Assembly (NCBI GenBank): GCA_937923405.1
Contig: CALDUY010000007.1
Span: 248,001-312,000, forward strand
Reading direction: 5' to 3'
DNA from: an uncultured Gemmataceae bacterium
GTDB taxonomy: Bacteria; Planctomycetota; Planctomycetia; Gemmatales; Gemmataceae
Length of the DNA: 64,000 bases
The notes under the pieces were generated by a model. It worked only from the letters and a program-made list of their open reading frames with translations. It searched no databases and was not told where the DNA came from. How positions within the stretch are numbered: the first letter of the stretch is position 1; the number at the start of each line of letters is the position of its first letter. Of the stretch, positions 51,915 to 61,500 are shown in pieces. The translations under genes were made by a program, and so were the position numbers.

Positions 51915-52763
51915 TCAGGCGAATTGCTGCCACTTTTGATGGATGAACGCCAGCCCTTTGGTGTAGACTTCTTCGGCACTGGGGAACAGATCACGCCAGA
52001 CGCGCGTTGCCGCTGCTAGGTCGGGTAGCGCTCGACCGAAGGCTTCAATGACCAGCCAGCCGTCGTACTTTACGTTGCGTAGGGCGCGGAACGTCTCATC
52101 CCAGTGAACATGGCCCGAACCAGGCGTGCCGCGATCGTTCTCGCTAATGTGAACGTGGACCACATGGCTAGCGACGCTCTCGATCGTCGGACCCAGCGCC
52201 TTTTCCTCAATATTGGCATGGAAGGTGTCGTACATCATGCGGAAGTGCGGATGATTGACGCTCTTAACCAACTCGGCAGCGTCGGCGGCAGTGGTCAGGA
52301 AGTAACACTCGAAGCGGTTCAAATACTCGATGGCGCACATCACCTTGTGTTGCTGGGCGAACTCGGCGGCCTGACGCAACACCTCGGCGGCGCAGGCTTT
52401 CTCGTCGGCAGTAGGGCCGGTTCCTGAGAAGACACCTAACGGAGAATGATACGGTCCACACAGGTTCTCACCGCCCAGCGTAGCTGTCATCTCAATGGCC
52501 CATTTGATGTGGTCCAACCCCTTTTGGCGAATGGCCGGATCGGGACTGATCGGATTGGCCTCGGGATTGCACACGGTAACCGTCGTCGCTCCCAAGCCGA
52601 GGTTGTCCAGTTCTTGGCGAATTCTGGCATAATGCGCCTGGTCTCCGCCGAACAACGGCAGTTCCACGCCGTCGAACCCCGTTTGTTTTAACTTGGCCAA
52701 CAGCGGAAAATGTTCCTCGGTGACGTGCCCCGTCCACAACAACAGGTTCATGCCGGTCTTCAT
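51915..52763 (-). CDS. sugar epimerase of the D-tagatose 3-epimerase/allulose epimerase type
   Basis: A 282-residue xylose-isomerase-like TIM barrel. The four metal ligands expected in D-tagatose 3-epimerases are present: E146 (AIEYLNRFECY), D179 (MMYDTFHANIEE), H205 (HVHISENDRG) and E240 (VIEAFG). All are exactly six positions lower than the residues I recall for the Pseudomonas cichorii enzyme (152, 185, 211, 246), which is strong support. GPTIESVASHVVHVHISENDRGTPGSGHVHW is split here by the ligand His and is family-typical. The physiological sugar is uncertain; such proteins also occur in inositol and rare-sugar pathways. GGAG lies 9 bases before the ATG. It is followed in cis by nothing related. 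Confidence 0.82.
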   Translation of the reverse strand: MKTGMNLLLWTGHVTEEHFPLLAKLKQTGFDGVELPLFGGDQAHYARIRQELDNLGLGATTVTVCNPEANPISPDPAIRQKGLDHIKWAIEMTATLGGENLCGPYHSPLGVFSGTGPTADEKACAAEVLRQAAEFAQQHKVMCAIEYLNRFECYFLTTAADAAELVKSVNHPHFRMMYDTFHANIEEKALGPTIESVASHVVHVHISENDRGTPGSGHVHWDETFRALRNVKYDGWLVIEAFGRALPDLAAATRVWRDLFPSAEEVYTKGLAFIHQKWQQFA

Positions 52764-52871
52764 TGGGAGAGTCTCCAGAAGCGGATTGCGTGCAATGGTG
52801 GGTATTGTGCGGCCTCAGTCGCAAACCGGCAAGCGGCACTCGGCAGATCGGGGAAAGGAGAGAAGTCCCAC

Positions 52872-54347
52872 TTAGCGGAGACACCAGCGACCACCATTGT
52901 GGATGGCGCGGCCCTCGCGTTGGAGTTTGACTAACCCGGTGTGGATCTGCCAGCGGGCCAGCCGTAGCACCGACTCCGGGTAGCCGCGATACAGCACCTG
53001 GGTTAACTCGTCGATGGACTTCTCTCCGCCGGCCAGAGCTTCGAGCAACTGCTTCTCGCGAGTGGCGCGATGAGCGATGGTGTCGTCCAAAACGGCGCGA
53101 GCTTTGGTGGTCGGTCCGCCATGTGCCGGCAACAGCAATCGCGTGGGATAGGCCTTCAGTCGCTCTAGCGAAGCCAGGTAATCGATCAAGTCGCCGTCGT
53201 CGGGGTGGATAATGAGCGACGACAGCGTCGAGACCATGTCGCCGGCGAGCAGAAGTTGATAGTCCGGCTGATAAAAGGCCAAGTGCCCCGGTGCGTGCCC
53301 AGGAGTGAAGATCACCTCCAGCGCCCACCGTCCGCGACCATGTGGGGCAAGGCCCAGATCGAGCCGGTCGCCGTCCTCGAGAAAGCGATCGATTCGGACT
53401 TGCCCGGCAAGCAACTCAGCGGTCTTGCGATGAGCCAGAACGGGGACGCCGTAACGCTCAGCCGAGACGTTCACCGCACCGATGTGGTCGGGGTGCTGAT
53501 GGGACAGCAGGATGGCATCCGGTTTATGCTCATCGGCGATCTCAAATAGCTTTTGTTGTTCACTCGGAGCGGTTGGACCAGGATCGATCAGGTACACTGG
53601 GCCAGTACCGATTAACAGCGTGTTGGTGTGGGTGGTCGGCGGTAGTCCCTGACAATCCAGTGGGATCATCAGCATGCCGGGATTGAACCAGATGGGCGGC
53701 ATACGGCCTTGGTCAAGTTGTTCCAGCAAAGGACGAAGCCGCTGGGGCAGTTCGGCGATTGGTCGGCCCTGCAACACCGTGAGGATCGACACGGTCGGCG
53801 GGGTCAGCAGCGACTCGGACTGTTTCCAGTGCGATAGAGCCTGCTCAGCGGTGGCCCACCAGCCACGAGTCAATTCCCCCTCCCAGACGGTGGCTTGCTG
53901 TCCGGGCGGCAAGGTGGCGGTGAAGAATGCGGTATCAAAACGCATCGGAGCGAAAGGCGGCGTCACCAGATGTCCCGCGGGGGCTAGATCACTGGCCTGA
54001 AGCCGCCAACCCGTTGCCTCCAGCATGGCCGAAAAGACAATCGATTCGTCCAGCAACATGCGGCGGAAGCGATCGAGTTCCGCGCTGGGAGGGGGAAAGC
54101 TGCCGTCAGGCTGATGGGCCAGCAGGACGCCGGTCTCCTCGAACAATTCGCGGATGGCACAAACGTGCCGAGTGGTCAGCCCCTGGCTGGGTCGGGACAA
54201 CGCTTCGTCGTCCTCGTGGACCTTGCCACCAGGAAAGGCGATCATACCGCCCATGAACCGCAGGGCCGGCGACCGTGCTACTAGAAAGACTTCGTCGGAC
54301 CCCGTGCCACGGGCGACCAGCACGCTCGACGCCGGTGTGGGCGTCAC
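52872..54347 (-). CDS. NUDIX hydrolase fused to a metallo-beta-lactamase-fold hydrolase
   Basis: A 491-residue two-domain protein. The NUDIX part (about 1-225) has FPGGKVHED near residue 39 and RELFEETG at 66-73, the REUxEExG box; an insert of about ten residues sits between the first Gly and the box, as in NUDT7/8/19-like enzymes. The MBL part (about 240-491) has HTNTLLIG, LIDPGP, the metal motif HQHPDH at 283-288, TPGHAPGHLAFY and LLAGD, closest to LACTB2/glyoxalase II-like hydrolases. It starts with GTG at 54347, overlapping the response regulator stop by four bases (GTGA), with AAGGAG upstream, so the two are co-translated. It might act on CoA, nucleotide or RNA substrates; this is unknown. 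Confidence 0.85.
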   Translation of the reverse strand: MTPTPASSVLVARGTGSDEVFLVARSPALRFMGGMIAFPGGKVHEDDEALSRPSQGLTTRHVCAIRELFEETGVLLAHQPDGSFPPPSAELDRFRRMLLDESIVFSAMLEATGWRLQASDLAPAGHLVTPPFAPMRFDTAFFTATLPPGQQATVWEGELTRGWWATAEQALSHWKQSESLLTPPTVSILTVLQGRPIAELPQRLRPLLEQLDQGRMPPIWFNPGMLMIPLDCQGLPPTTHTNTLLIGTGPVYLIDPGPTAPSEQQKLFEIADEHKPDAILLSHQHPDHIGAVNVSAERYGVPVLAHRKTAELLAGQVRIDRFLEDGDRLDLGLAPHGRGRWALEVIFTPGHAPGHLAFYQPDYQLLLAGDMVSTLSSLIIHPDDGDLIDYLASLERLKAYPTRLLLPAHGGPTTKARAVLDDTIAHRATREKQLLEALAGGEKSIDELTQVLYRGYPESVLRLARWQIHTGLVKLQREGRAIHNGGRWCLR

Positions 54348-54742
54348 TCGGTGGCTCCTTGTGAGGTGGAAGGGGGGAGGTTCAAGCCGCGTTCGACCGC
54401 CTCCAACAGTCGCTCCATGGCGAACGGCTTGCGAATGTAGTCGATGACGCCGAGATATTCCGCATAGGCTTTGTGGCGGCTGCCCTCGTTGGCCGTAATC
54501 ATGATGATCGGCGGCGCGTCGGGTTTGTCTTTGAAGTGTTCCAGCACCGGGTAGCCACCCATGCGAGGCATCATCATGTCCAGGATAACCAGATCCGGAC
54601 GCTGATTGTAGACCTGCTGCTTGCCCTGATGTCCGTCGCGTGCCTGAATCACTCGATGTCCCTGGCGTTCGAGAACGACACGCAACCCATCACTTAGTTC
54701 GATGTCGTCATCGACGATCAGGATCAATTTCTGCTCCGCCAT
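54344..54742 (-). CDS. single-domain response regulator (CheY-like receiver)
   Basis: 132 residues from ATG 54742, with GAGGG 8 bases upstream; the longer frame to 54811 adds a non-homologous 23 residues. The receiver core is complete: acidic pocket D11-D12 (LILIVDDD), phospho-acceptor D55 (LVILDMMMP), the MITANEG switch threonine, and the YIRKPF lysine. There is no output domain; the C-terminus is a short Ser/Thr tail. Its stop overlaps the start of the NUDIX-MBL gene, suggesting that the regulator and the hydrolase are made together and may interact. No histidine kinase is nearby. Confidence 0.9.
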   Translation of the reverse strand: MAEQKLILIVDDDIELSDGLRVVLERQGHRVIQARDGHQGKQQVYNQRPDLVILDMMMPRMGGYPVLEHFKDKPDAPPIIMITANEGSRHKAYAEYLGVIDYIRKPFAMERLLEAVERGLNLPPSTSQGATE

Positions 54743-54967
54743 CTGTGCGGCCCTCAACGCGGTTGGGTTGCTGATTCCCTGAGCATCATAGCAGGTCGAG
54801 CCGGTTGTCACAACCTCCGCCCTTCGTGTAGAACTACCTTAACGATAACGCCAGAAAGGGATGGCTGATGCTGGGACTCGCTACTGCCAGCGATTCCACG
54901 AACCGGCCTACCCCGTTGGTCGAACGAACGTTGGCTCTGCAAACTTCCCGCCCTTCGTAGTGCTTGA

Positions 54968-56110
54968 ATGCTTCATGTCGAAACTCTGACCGACTACACT
55001 GCTGTCCGTGCTTTGGTGCCGGCGTGGCGCGAGCTGTTGAACGACTGTGAGACTAACGAGTTCACCCTGACGCCTGAATGGATGTTGACCTGGTGGGAAG
55101 TGTACGGCGCTGGCCTCTCACGTCGGCTTCGCATAATTGTGGTTCGGCATCAACGGAAATTAGTCGGACTGGCTCCGCTGTTGACGCGACGTTTCTGGTA
55201 TCTGAGGCTAGTGCCGATCCGTCGCGTCGAACCTTTAGCTTCGGGTGAAGCGGAACGCGACTCCGTGTGCAGCGACTATCTGACGATACTAGCCCGTCAT
55301 GGGTATGAAGCTGATGTAGTGCAAGCCGTGCTACAGCAACTGGAAGATTGCGAGGAACTGTTAATTCCGCTGATGGATGGAACTGCCACCATGCCGTACC
55401 GCTTGCTGGAAGGCGGACAGGCGAACGGCTGGCAGGGCACGCTGACAGAAACCACGCAGTCGCCGTACATTCTCCTGCCGCCGACCTGGGAGGCATATCT
55501 GAAGCAGTTGCGCCGTAAAGATCGTTATCTGATTCAACGAACGCTGCGTGATTTTGAGAACTGGACCGGTACGGACTGGCAGTTACACGAGGCGGAGGCA
55601 GACACGCTCGCTGAGGGGACACGGATCTTGCACACGCTGCACGAATTCCGTTGGACCGGCCAAGGTGTGTTTCAGTCGCTGCTCTTTCGGACGTTTCATG
55701 CCCGAGTGATGGTTCTGCTGCTGCAACAACAAGCGCTGGAACTTTTCTGGCTAACTGTCCGAAGCAAACCGGTGGCAGCGATGTATAATATACGATGGAA
55801 CCGGAAAACTTCGTTCTACCAGTGCGGTCGAGCCATCGACGTACCTCCCGGGATTCGTCCAGGGGCCGTCCTGCTCTATCTGGCCATCCGTCGAGCGATC
55901 GAATCAGGGCAACGCGAGTTCGACTTGCTCGGCGGAGAGTCGGTCTACAAACGTCAGGTCGCCTCGCACCGTCGACCGCTAGTCACGCTACGCTTGGTCA
56001 GAGCTAACTGGAAAGAACGTCTGAGGCAGTGGGTCGAACGAAGCAAGGATCGGCTTCGGCCCTGGTGGCGACAATTGCGACAACGTCCGATCGTTGCGAC
56101 CGACAGCTAA
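54968..56110 (+). CDS. CelD/BcsL-family GNAT acyltransferase
   Basis: A 380-residue protein of the acetyltransferase-6 (CelD/BcsL) group. An N-terminal half with AWRELLNDCETNEFTLTPEWMLTWWE and LVGLAPLL is followed by the GNAT core: YLKQLRRKDRYLIQRTLRDFE, VMVLLLQQQALELFWLTVRSKPVAAMYNI, the YQCGRAIDVPPGIRPGAVLLYLAIRRAIE acyl-CoA-binding turn, and FDLLGGESVYKRQVA. Members occur in polysaccharide clusters and are thought to acylate sugars or lipids. No cluster is adjacent, though a lipid-linked sugar transferase lies at 30.2 kb. No clear Shine-Dalgarno is visible. Confidence 0.78.
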   Translation: MLHVETLTDYTAVRALVPAWRELLNDCETNEFTLTPEWMLTWWEVYGAGLSRRLRIIVVRHQRKLVGLAPLLTRRFWYLRLVPIRRVEPLASGEAERDSVCSDYLTILARHGYEADVVQAVLQQLEDCEELLIPLMDGTATMPYRLLEGGQANGWQGTLTETTQSPYILLPPTWEAYLKQLRRKDRYLIQRTLRDFENWTGTDWQLHEAEADTLAEGTRILHTLHEFRWTGQGVFQSLLFRTFHARVMVLLLQQQALELFWLTVRSKPVAAMYNIRWNRKTSFYQCGRAIDVPPGIRPGAVLLYLAIRRAIESGQREFDLLGGESVYKRQVASHRRPLVTLRLVRANWKERLRQWVERSKDRLRPWWRQLRQRPIVATDS

Positions 56111-56287
56111 CCTTTGAGTCGATTTTTGCTCACAGCGTAGAATGCTGTAAGCAGAATCAACAAATCTGGGAAAATCGCTTGACGAACCCCAGACTATTGT
56201 TTGTAGGATGAAAACGGTTTCAGAGCCCGTTGCGAGCCTAGTTGCCAACATCCCCTCGGCAGCTTCCTCGGGTGGAGGTTCTCAGGC

Positions 56288-56327
56288 GGACGAAAACGGA
56301 CATCCCCGTCGGTTCCGGTTTTCGTCC
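56288..56327 (+). promoter_or_regulatory. leader hairpin upstream of the 56405 gene
   Basis: A perfect 10-bp stem (GGACGAAAAC at 56288-56297, GTTTTCGTCC at 56318-56327) with a 20-base loop sits about 77 bases before the start codon at 56405, in a 294-bp gap. TTGACG at 56179 could be a -35 element, but TAGGAT lies 19 bases on, so the promoter is doubtful. No known riboswitch is recognised. Confidence 0.4.
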
Positions 56328-56404
56328 TCCTGGGTCTCGCGGTAATTCCCGGTCCGACTAGGGAGCGGGTTGGTTCGGATCACACAACCGAGAAGGTCAT
56401 CGTT

Positions 56405-58336
56405 ATGAGAACCTCAGCCAAACCTGGGACAACGCAACGTCTACTGCTTGGGGCAGTGCTAGCCTTGGGTGGTGCGTTATTGGCTAGCAATCCAGTGGTC
56501 GGCAGCGCTCCGCTGAAAGACTTCACGGGCTACACCCGCATCGGTTCACCTCCTGCAGAAGGCCGAGTCGATCCCAAGATCAGTCCTGTGGCTGCTGATC
56601 GAGAAGGTAAGTCCCTGGGCGTGACAGTGTACTACACCGTGCTAGATCGGCGGGCCAACGGTTCACGGTCTAGCGCGACAGATACCTTTGGTACCGGCAT
56701 CGCCGACTTCGACAATTTCTTCGTCGCCGGCAAGAACTCCCAGCGGGATCGCCTCGACACAGGCGCTCGTTATCTTTACCTGTACCAGGTGGTAAACGAC
56801 TCCGGACGTGAGGCCGCAGTCAAAAGTGTGTCGATTCGTCTGATCATCGATCCGCGACACATCAGTAGCTGGGGCTACTTTGCTGAAAAGCAATATACTG
56901 AGCGTACCTCCTCTACTCGAAAGGGGTTAGGATTCGTAGGCGTGGCTCCGGCCAAGGTCGAGGGTAAGGATGAACCGGAACCGATCCGTCCCGTCTCCAC
57001 CGATACTCCTGCCGTTACCGACACGCGCTATCGCAGTCCAGCTCCGGCTGTGACGGCGATTCGACCGTATGGCTTTGCTCCCATCACACTGGGAGACCGT
57101 TTGATCCCTGCCGCTGCCACCGGCGATGAAATCGGTCGCGAACCTGAGACGGTGCTGTTGGTGCGCAACGCGGACTTTGGCGATCTCGAAAATCCCTATG
57201 TGGCGCGGAATCTCCTGCGAGACGATCGGCATCGGCTCGACGATGACTTCGATGCCGACGAACAGGAACGCATCCGCATTCCAAACCGAGAAGGCGAGCG
57301 TTTCACTCGGCGACGCAGCGCTGCGGTTCGTGCGATTTGGAGTGATGACGCTCCGTTACGCAAGCGGGAGCGATCGACGATCTTCGGCTTCACCAGCGAC
57401 TATCCACCGACCATGGAATCCGTCGCGGTGGGCAGTAAATTTGTTGGCATCACCGGAGCTTCGGGCGTCGACGACAAGGGTAAGGCGGTGATTCCCGCAG
57501 CCAAGGATAAGGAACCGGGAGAAAAGCAATCTGGCGTCGAGGGAATTACTCCCGCTTCCGGCACACCTGGAAAGGGGACGGTTCCGGCAGTTGGTTCGGG
57601 TTCTACGCCAGGCACAGGTACAACCCCGGGAACAGGTGCGGCTCCGGGAACAGGCACAGCTCCGGGATCAGGGGCTTCTCCAGGGCCGGGCGGGACAGGC
57701 ATCACGCCAGCTTCGGGACTAGGCGCACTCGCGGGGGTCGGCGCGGGACTGGCTCCAGCGATTGGCACCGTTCCCACGCCGATTCCCCCGGTGAATCGTG
57801 CAACGGGAAGCGGAACGGCGGCGGCTCCAGCTGCTCTTGAAGGGCTTGGTTCAGGGTCGCTTGGCTCGGCGATTGGCGGCGGCCTCGGCGGCATGGCTAG
57901 TGGCGGTGGAGGTGCTTTTGTTCCGACTGTTCCTGGTGCCCCGTTCATGGCCGGTTCGGGCGGCGGCGCGGGCGGCGGATTGGCCGGTGGCGGTCTGGGA
58001 GGCGGTGGCGGTCTGGTGGGAGGCGGCGGACAGAATCAGAATGGCCGTCGCAATCAAGACCAGAACGGCAACCAGAATCAGGATCAAAACCAAGGCGGCG
58101 TTGTGGTCAACAACAACATCCGCGTCAACGTCAACCAGAATCAGTCCCAGAAGCAGAAACAGAACCAAAAACAGAATCAGAACCAGAATCAGAGCATCGA
58201 CGGACACGTCATTCCCGCGCCGCCGGCTTGGTTGCTGGGGGTGCTGGGATTGCCGGCCTTACTGTTTGCTCGCCGGCTTCGCTCCAAACCCACTGAGCCG
58301 GATTCTTCCTCCCCTGCCGATTCTCGTGTGGTATAG
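56405..58336 (+). CDS. large exported Gly/Asn-rich protein with PEP-CTERM-like end
   Basis: A 643-residue protein with a signal peptide (about 10-35). A folded N-terminal domain (about 40-190: VTVYYTVLDRRANGS, ARYLYLYQVVNDSGREAAVKSVSIRL) is followed by a charged region, then Gly/Thr/Pro low complexity (GTGTTPGTGAAPGTG), a GGGG-rich stretch and an Asn/Gln array (NQNGNQNQDQNQ, then QKQKQNQKQNQ). The C-terminus IPAPPAWLLGVLGLPALLFARRLR has the Pro motif, single membrane helix and Arg cluster of PEP-CTERM sorting signals, though PAPP replaces PEP. GAAGG precedes the ATG. It is probably processed and anchored or released at the outer envelope. Confidence 0.7.
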   Translation: MRTSAKPGTTQRLLLGAVLALGGALLASNPVVGSAPLKDFTGYTRIGSPPAEGRVDPKISPVAADREGKSLGVTVYYTVLDRRANGSRSSATDTFGTGIADFDNFFVAGKNSQRDRLDTGARYLYLYQVVNDSGREAAVKSVSIRLIIDPRHISSWGYFAEKQYTERTSSTRKGLGFVGVAPAKVEGKDEPEPIRPVSTDTPAVTDTRYRSPAPAVTAIRPYGFAPITLGDRLIPAAATGDEIGREPETVLLVRNADFGDLENPYVARNLLRDDRHRLDDDFDADEQERIRIPNREGERFTRRRSAAVRAIWSDDAPLRKRERSTIFGFTSDYPPTMESVAVGSKFVGITGASGVDDKGKAVIPAAKDKEPGEKQSGVEGITPASGTPGKGTVPAVGSGSTPGTGTTPGTGAAPGTGTAPGSGASPGPGGTGITPASGLGALAGVGAGLAPAIGTVPTPIPPVNRATGSGTAAAPAALEGLGSGSLGSAIGGGLGGMASGGGGAFVPTVPGAPFMAGSGGGAGGGLAGGGLGGGGGLVGGGGQNQNGRRNQDQNGNQNQDQNQGGVVVNNNIRVNVNQNQSQKQKQNQKQNQNQNQSIDGHVIPAPPAWLLGVLGLPALLFARRLRSKPTEPDSSSPADSRVV

Positions 58337-58404
58337 TTCTAGCAAATAATTCGTCTGTGCCCGAAAGTCAGTCTACTCCGCCTACTTCGCGACACAGCGT
58401 CTGA

Positions 58405-58449
58405 GCCGAGAAAGGGAAGTATCCCCTCTTCCCTTTCACGGCTTCTTCT
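58405..58449 (+). terminator. intrinsic terminator after the 56405 gene
   Basis: GAAAGGGAAG (58410-58419) pairs with CTTCCCTTTC (58428-58437), extended by GCCG/CGGC across one A-A mismatch, with an 8-base loop. TTCTTCT follows. It separates the 56405 gene from the TPR gene. Confidence 0.75.
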
Positions 58450-58531
58450 ACGTTCTTGGGTGACTCGATTTCCTCTGCCGCGCTGCTTTCGTGTCGCTTT
58501 TCACGGACAGTTTTCGTGAGGGAGAGGATCC

Positions 58532-61500
58532 ATGCAGACGGAACGACTCAACACCACTCATTTGGTTCGCACGGCAATCGTTCTGTTGCTCGTGGTGCTG
58601 GGCACGGTTTTCCTACATCGGCTGCAAATGGCCCGTCATGCCCGCAATCAGGTCGCCCTCGCCGAGGAAGCGTTCGCGGCTAATCAGCCTACTCAGGTTA
58701 TCGCGGCGCTGAGCCGCTCCCTTCGTTTCGAGCCAAACAATCCAGCGGTACGAACACGTTATGCGATGGCTTTGACCGAACAGGCCTCGACCCCGCGAGA
58801 ACGCTGGCGAGCGCTACAGGTATTGCGGCAAGCGATGGGCAACGACATCGCTCTACGGCTTCGGGCAGCAGAGCTGGCTGCCAGCCTGGACGAGCCGAAC
58901 GAGGCCGTCAAATATCTCGAACCGTTACTCAAGCTCGAACCGAAAAACGCCGAACTACGCGAACAACTGGCCCGCTATCAACTGGAAGCGGGTAAGGTGC
59001 AGGCGGCGGTTGAGAATCTCGAAGCAGCGTGTGTAATCGATCCCTCGCGTATCTCCGCTGCTCAGTTGCTCGCTCAGACGCAGTACGCTCAGCTGGGCAA
59101 TCGGGCGCTGGCCGATGCCGCTCTGGATCGTCTGGTGCGCGAGAATCCCAAACTGGCTCAGGCGCGCGTGGTTCGCGCTCGCTGGCGCATGCAGTTCGAG
59201 CGGCTCGACGCTGCTGAGGCGGATCTGGTGATGGCGCGGCAATTGGCTCCGCACGATGCCGAAGTACTCTCCGCCAGCGCCGAACTGGCTGACCGTCAGG
59301 GCAATCTCGAACAGGCTTGCCAATACTGGCAAGAGGCGGTTCGCGAGAGGCCGAACGATCTCGCTCTGTCGCTAGGATTGGCCCGCGAGCAGCGGGATTG
59401 TGGACGACTGGAGGCCGCCCTCGCCACCCTGCAAGCGATTCACAAACACCATCCTCAGGACATTGAGACGAGTTTCCGACTGGCGGAGTTGCTTATTGAC
59501 ACCGGACAGCTGAAGCAAGCTGAGCAGATCCAAGCCAAGCTTCCACAACCCGAGGCCAAGGGACGAGCGTTGTTTCTCGCCGCTAAGATTGCGCAGCGCC
59601 AGCGACACTGGCTCGATGCGGCCAAGTGGTACGTCGAAGCGATCCAGTGCAGCGACATCGATCCGGAGCAGGGTAGCCGGCTAATGATGGAGTTAGCGCG
59701 GTGTTACGGAGCATTAGGCGCACGCGATGAGCAATTCGTGGCCACGATGCAAGCGGCGCGGCTGGCACGCACACATCGAACCCGCTTGCAGCTGTCGGAG
59801 ATGCTCCTGGCCGCCGGTCGCGGCGAGGACGCGCTGCCGCTGTTGCGCTCCCTGGCCAAGTTGCCGACACCGCCGCGCGACACCTGGGGATTGCTGGCTC
59901 GAGCGCTGCTCGATCAGCACCGCACGCAACCGACGCGACAACGCCGTTGGCGCGAGGTCGAGGAAGCGTTAGAGAAAGCCGCCGACGATCCCCAACAGGC
60001 TGTGCCGTCTGCTGTTGTTCGAGCTGAGATGCTGTGGCTGCGCAACGACAGCCGCGCCGCACGAAAGCTGCTTGAAGCTACTCTGAAGGAACATCCCAAG
60101 GAAGCGGTGTTGTACCTCGCCTTGGCCGATCTCTACACGAGGAATGGCGACGAGGCCGAAGCTCGGGCCGTGCTGACACGAGGGGATCGCGCGCTAGGTA
60201 ACGATCTGGACTGGCTGCTTGCTCGTGCTGGTCGACTAGCAGGGCATCGCGGCATCGAGTCGCATCAGGAACTGCAACGGCTGGAACAACGCGGCGACAA
60301 ACTCGCCGACGAGCCACGCGATCAGTACCTGCGTTATCTGGCCGAATTGCATGCTCGGCTCGATCACTCGTCGGATGTCGAACGGTTGACGCGGCGGATC
60401 TTGGCTCGGCACCCCAACGACCTGCGTGCCCGCTTGTTGCTCGTCGATGCCTTGCTGGCTCAGGGCGATGAGGCAGGGGCGAAGCGCGTCATCAGCGAGT
60501 TGCACCGAATTGAGGGAGACGGCGGCAGTGGTTGGCGTTGTGCTACCGTCGCCTTGCGTCTGGCCGAGGCCCGACGCGGTCAGCGAAGCGGTTTGGTGGA
60601 AGCGCGGCAACTGATTCAGGAGATCGACCGCATCCGACCAAACTGGTCGCAGACGGCGTTTCTGACGGCCCGGCTCGCCGACACCGAGGGCAAGACCGAC
60701 GCCGCGTTGACTCACTATCAACAAGTGCTGGAGCGAGGGGATTACCACCCTGTGGCTCTGACGCGCCTAGTGCAGCTATTAGGAGAGAAGAACCGCTGGA
60801 ATGAAGCTGCCACCATCTTGGAACAGGCTCGTAGTCGTAGCATGCTGGATCCGGAATTTCTGCGGCCCACGGCGTGGGTGGCGGTCAAAGCCGGACAATT
60901 TGAGCGAGCCAGCGAACTGGCACGTCTTGCCGTTCCCGAGAGCAACCGAGCATTCCGTGATTGGCTCTGGCTGGGCCGCTTGCTCGACGCCGCCGAACGT
61001 CCCACCGAGGCCGGCGATGCCTTCGAGCGAGCCATTCGTCTGGCCCCAGATGCGCCGGAAGTTTGGCTGGCCCGCATTCACCAGTTGGCCCGACGCAAAC
61101 GGTTCGCCGAGGCCGATGCCCTGCTGATCCGGATGAAGTCAGCATTGTCGGGTGAACGGTACGAACTCACTCTCGCTCAGGCACAGGAAGCACTAGGTCG
61201 GTTCGCCGAGGCCGAACAAACCTATCGCCGTCTACTCGATCGCCAGCCCCACGATGCCGAGACGTTGCGACGGCTGACCCAGCTGTTGATTCGGGTGAAC
61301 AAACCAATTCAGGCTGAGCAAGTGCTGCTGCAACTGTTCCATCCTAAAGTAGCCCTCTCAGAAGAAGAGATACCAGATCTGAGAAGGATATATGCTCTGC
61401 TTGTCACTGCGCCAGAACAGAGCAAGGACCGAGTCGACGAGGCCCTGAAGATTTTAGGGCTCAACGGCGAAAGCGATACCGATCAGCGCATCGCCATGCT

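Noticed and set aside
57400..57948. A 182-codon minus-strand frame rich in Pro and Ala
   Set aside because: It mirrors the Gly/Thr/Pro low-complexity part of the 56405 gene; GC-rich repeats open the opposite frame by chance.
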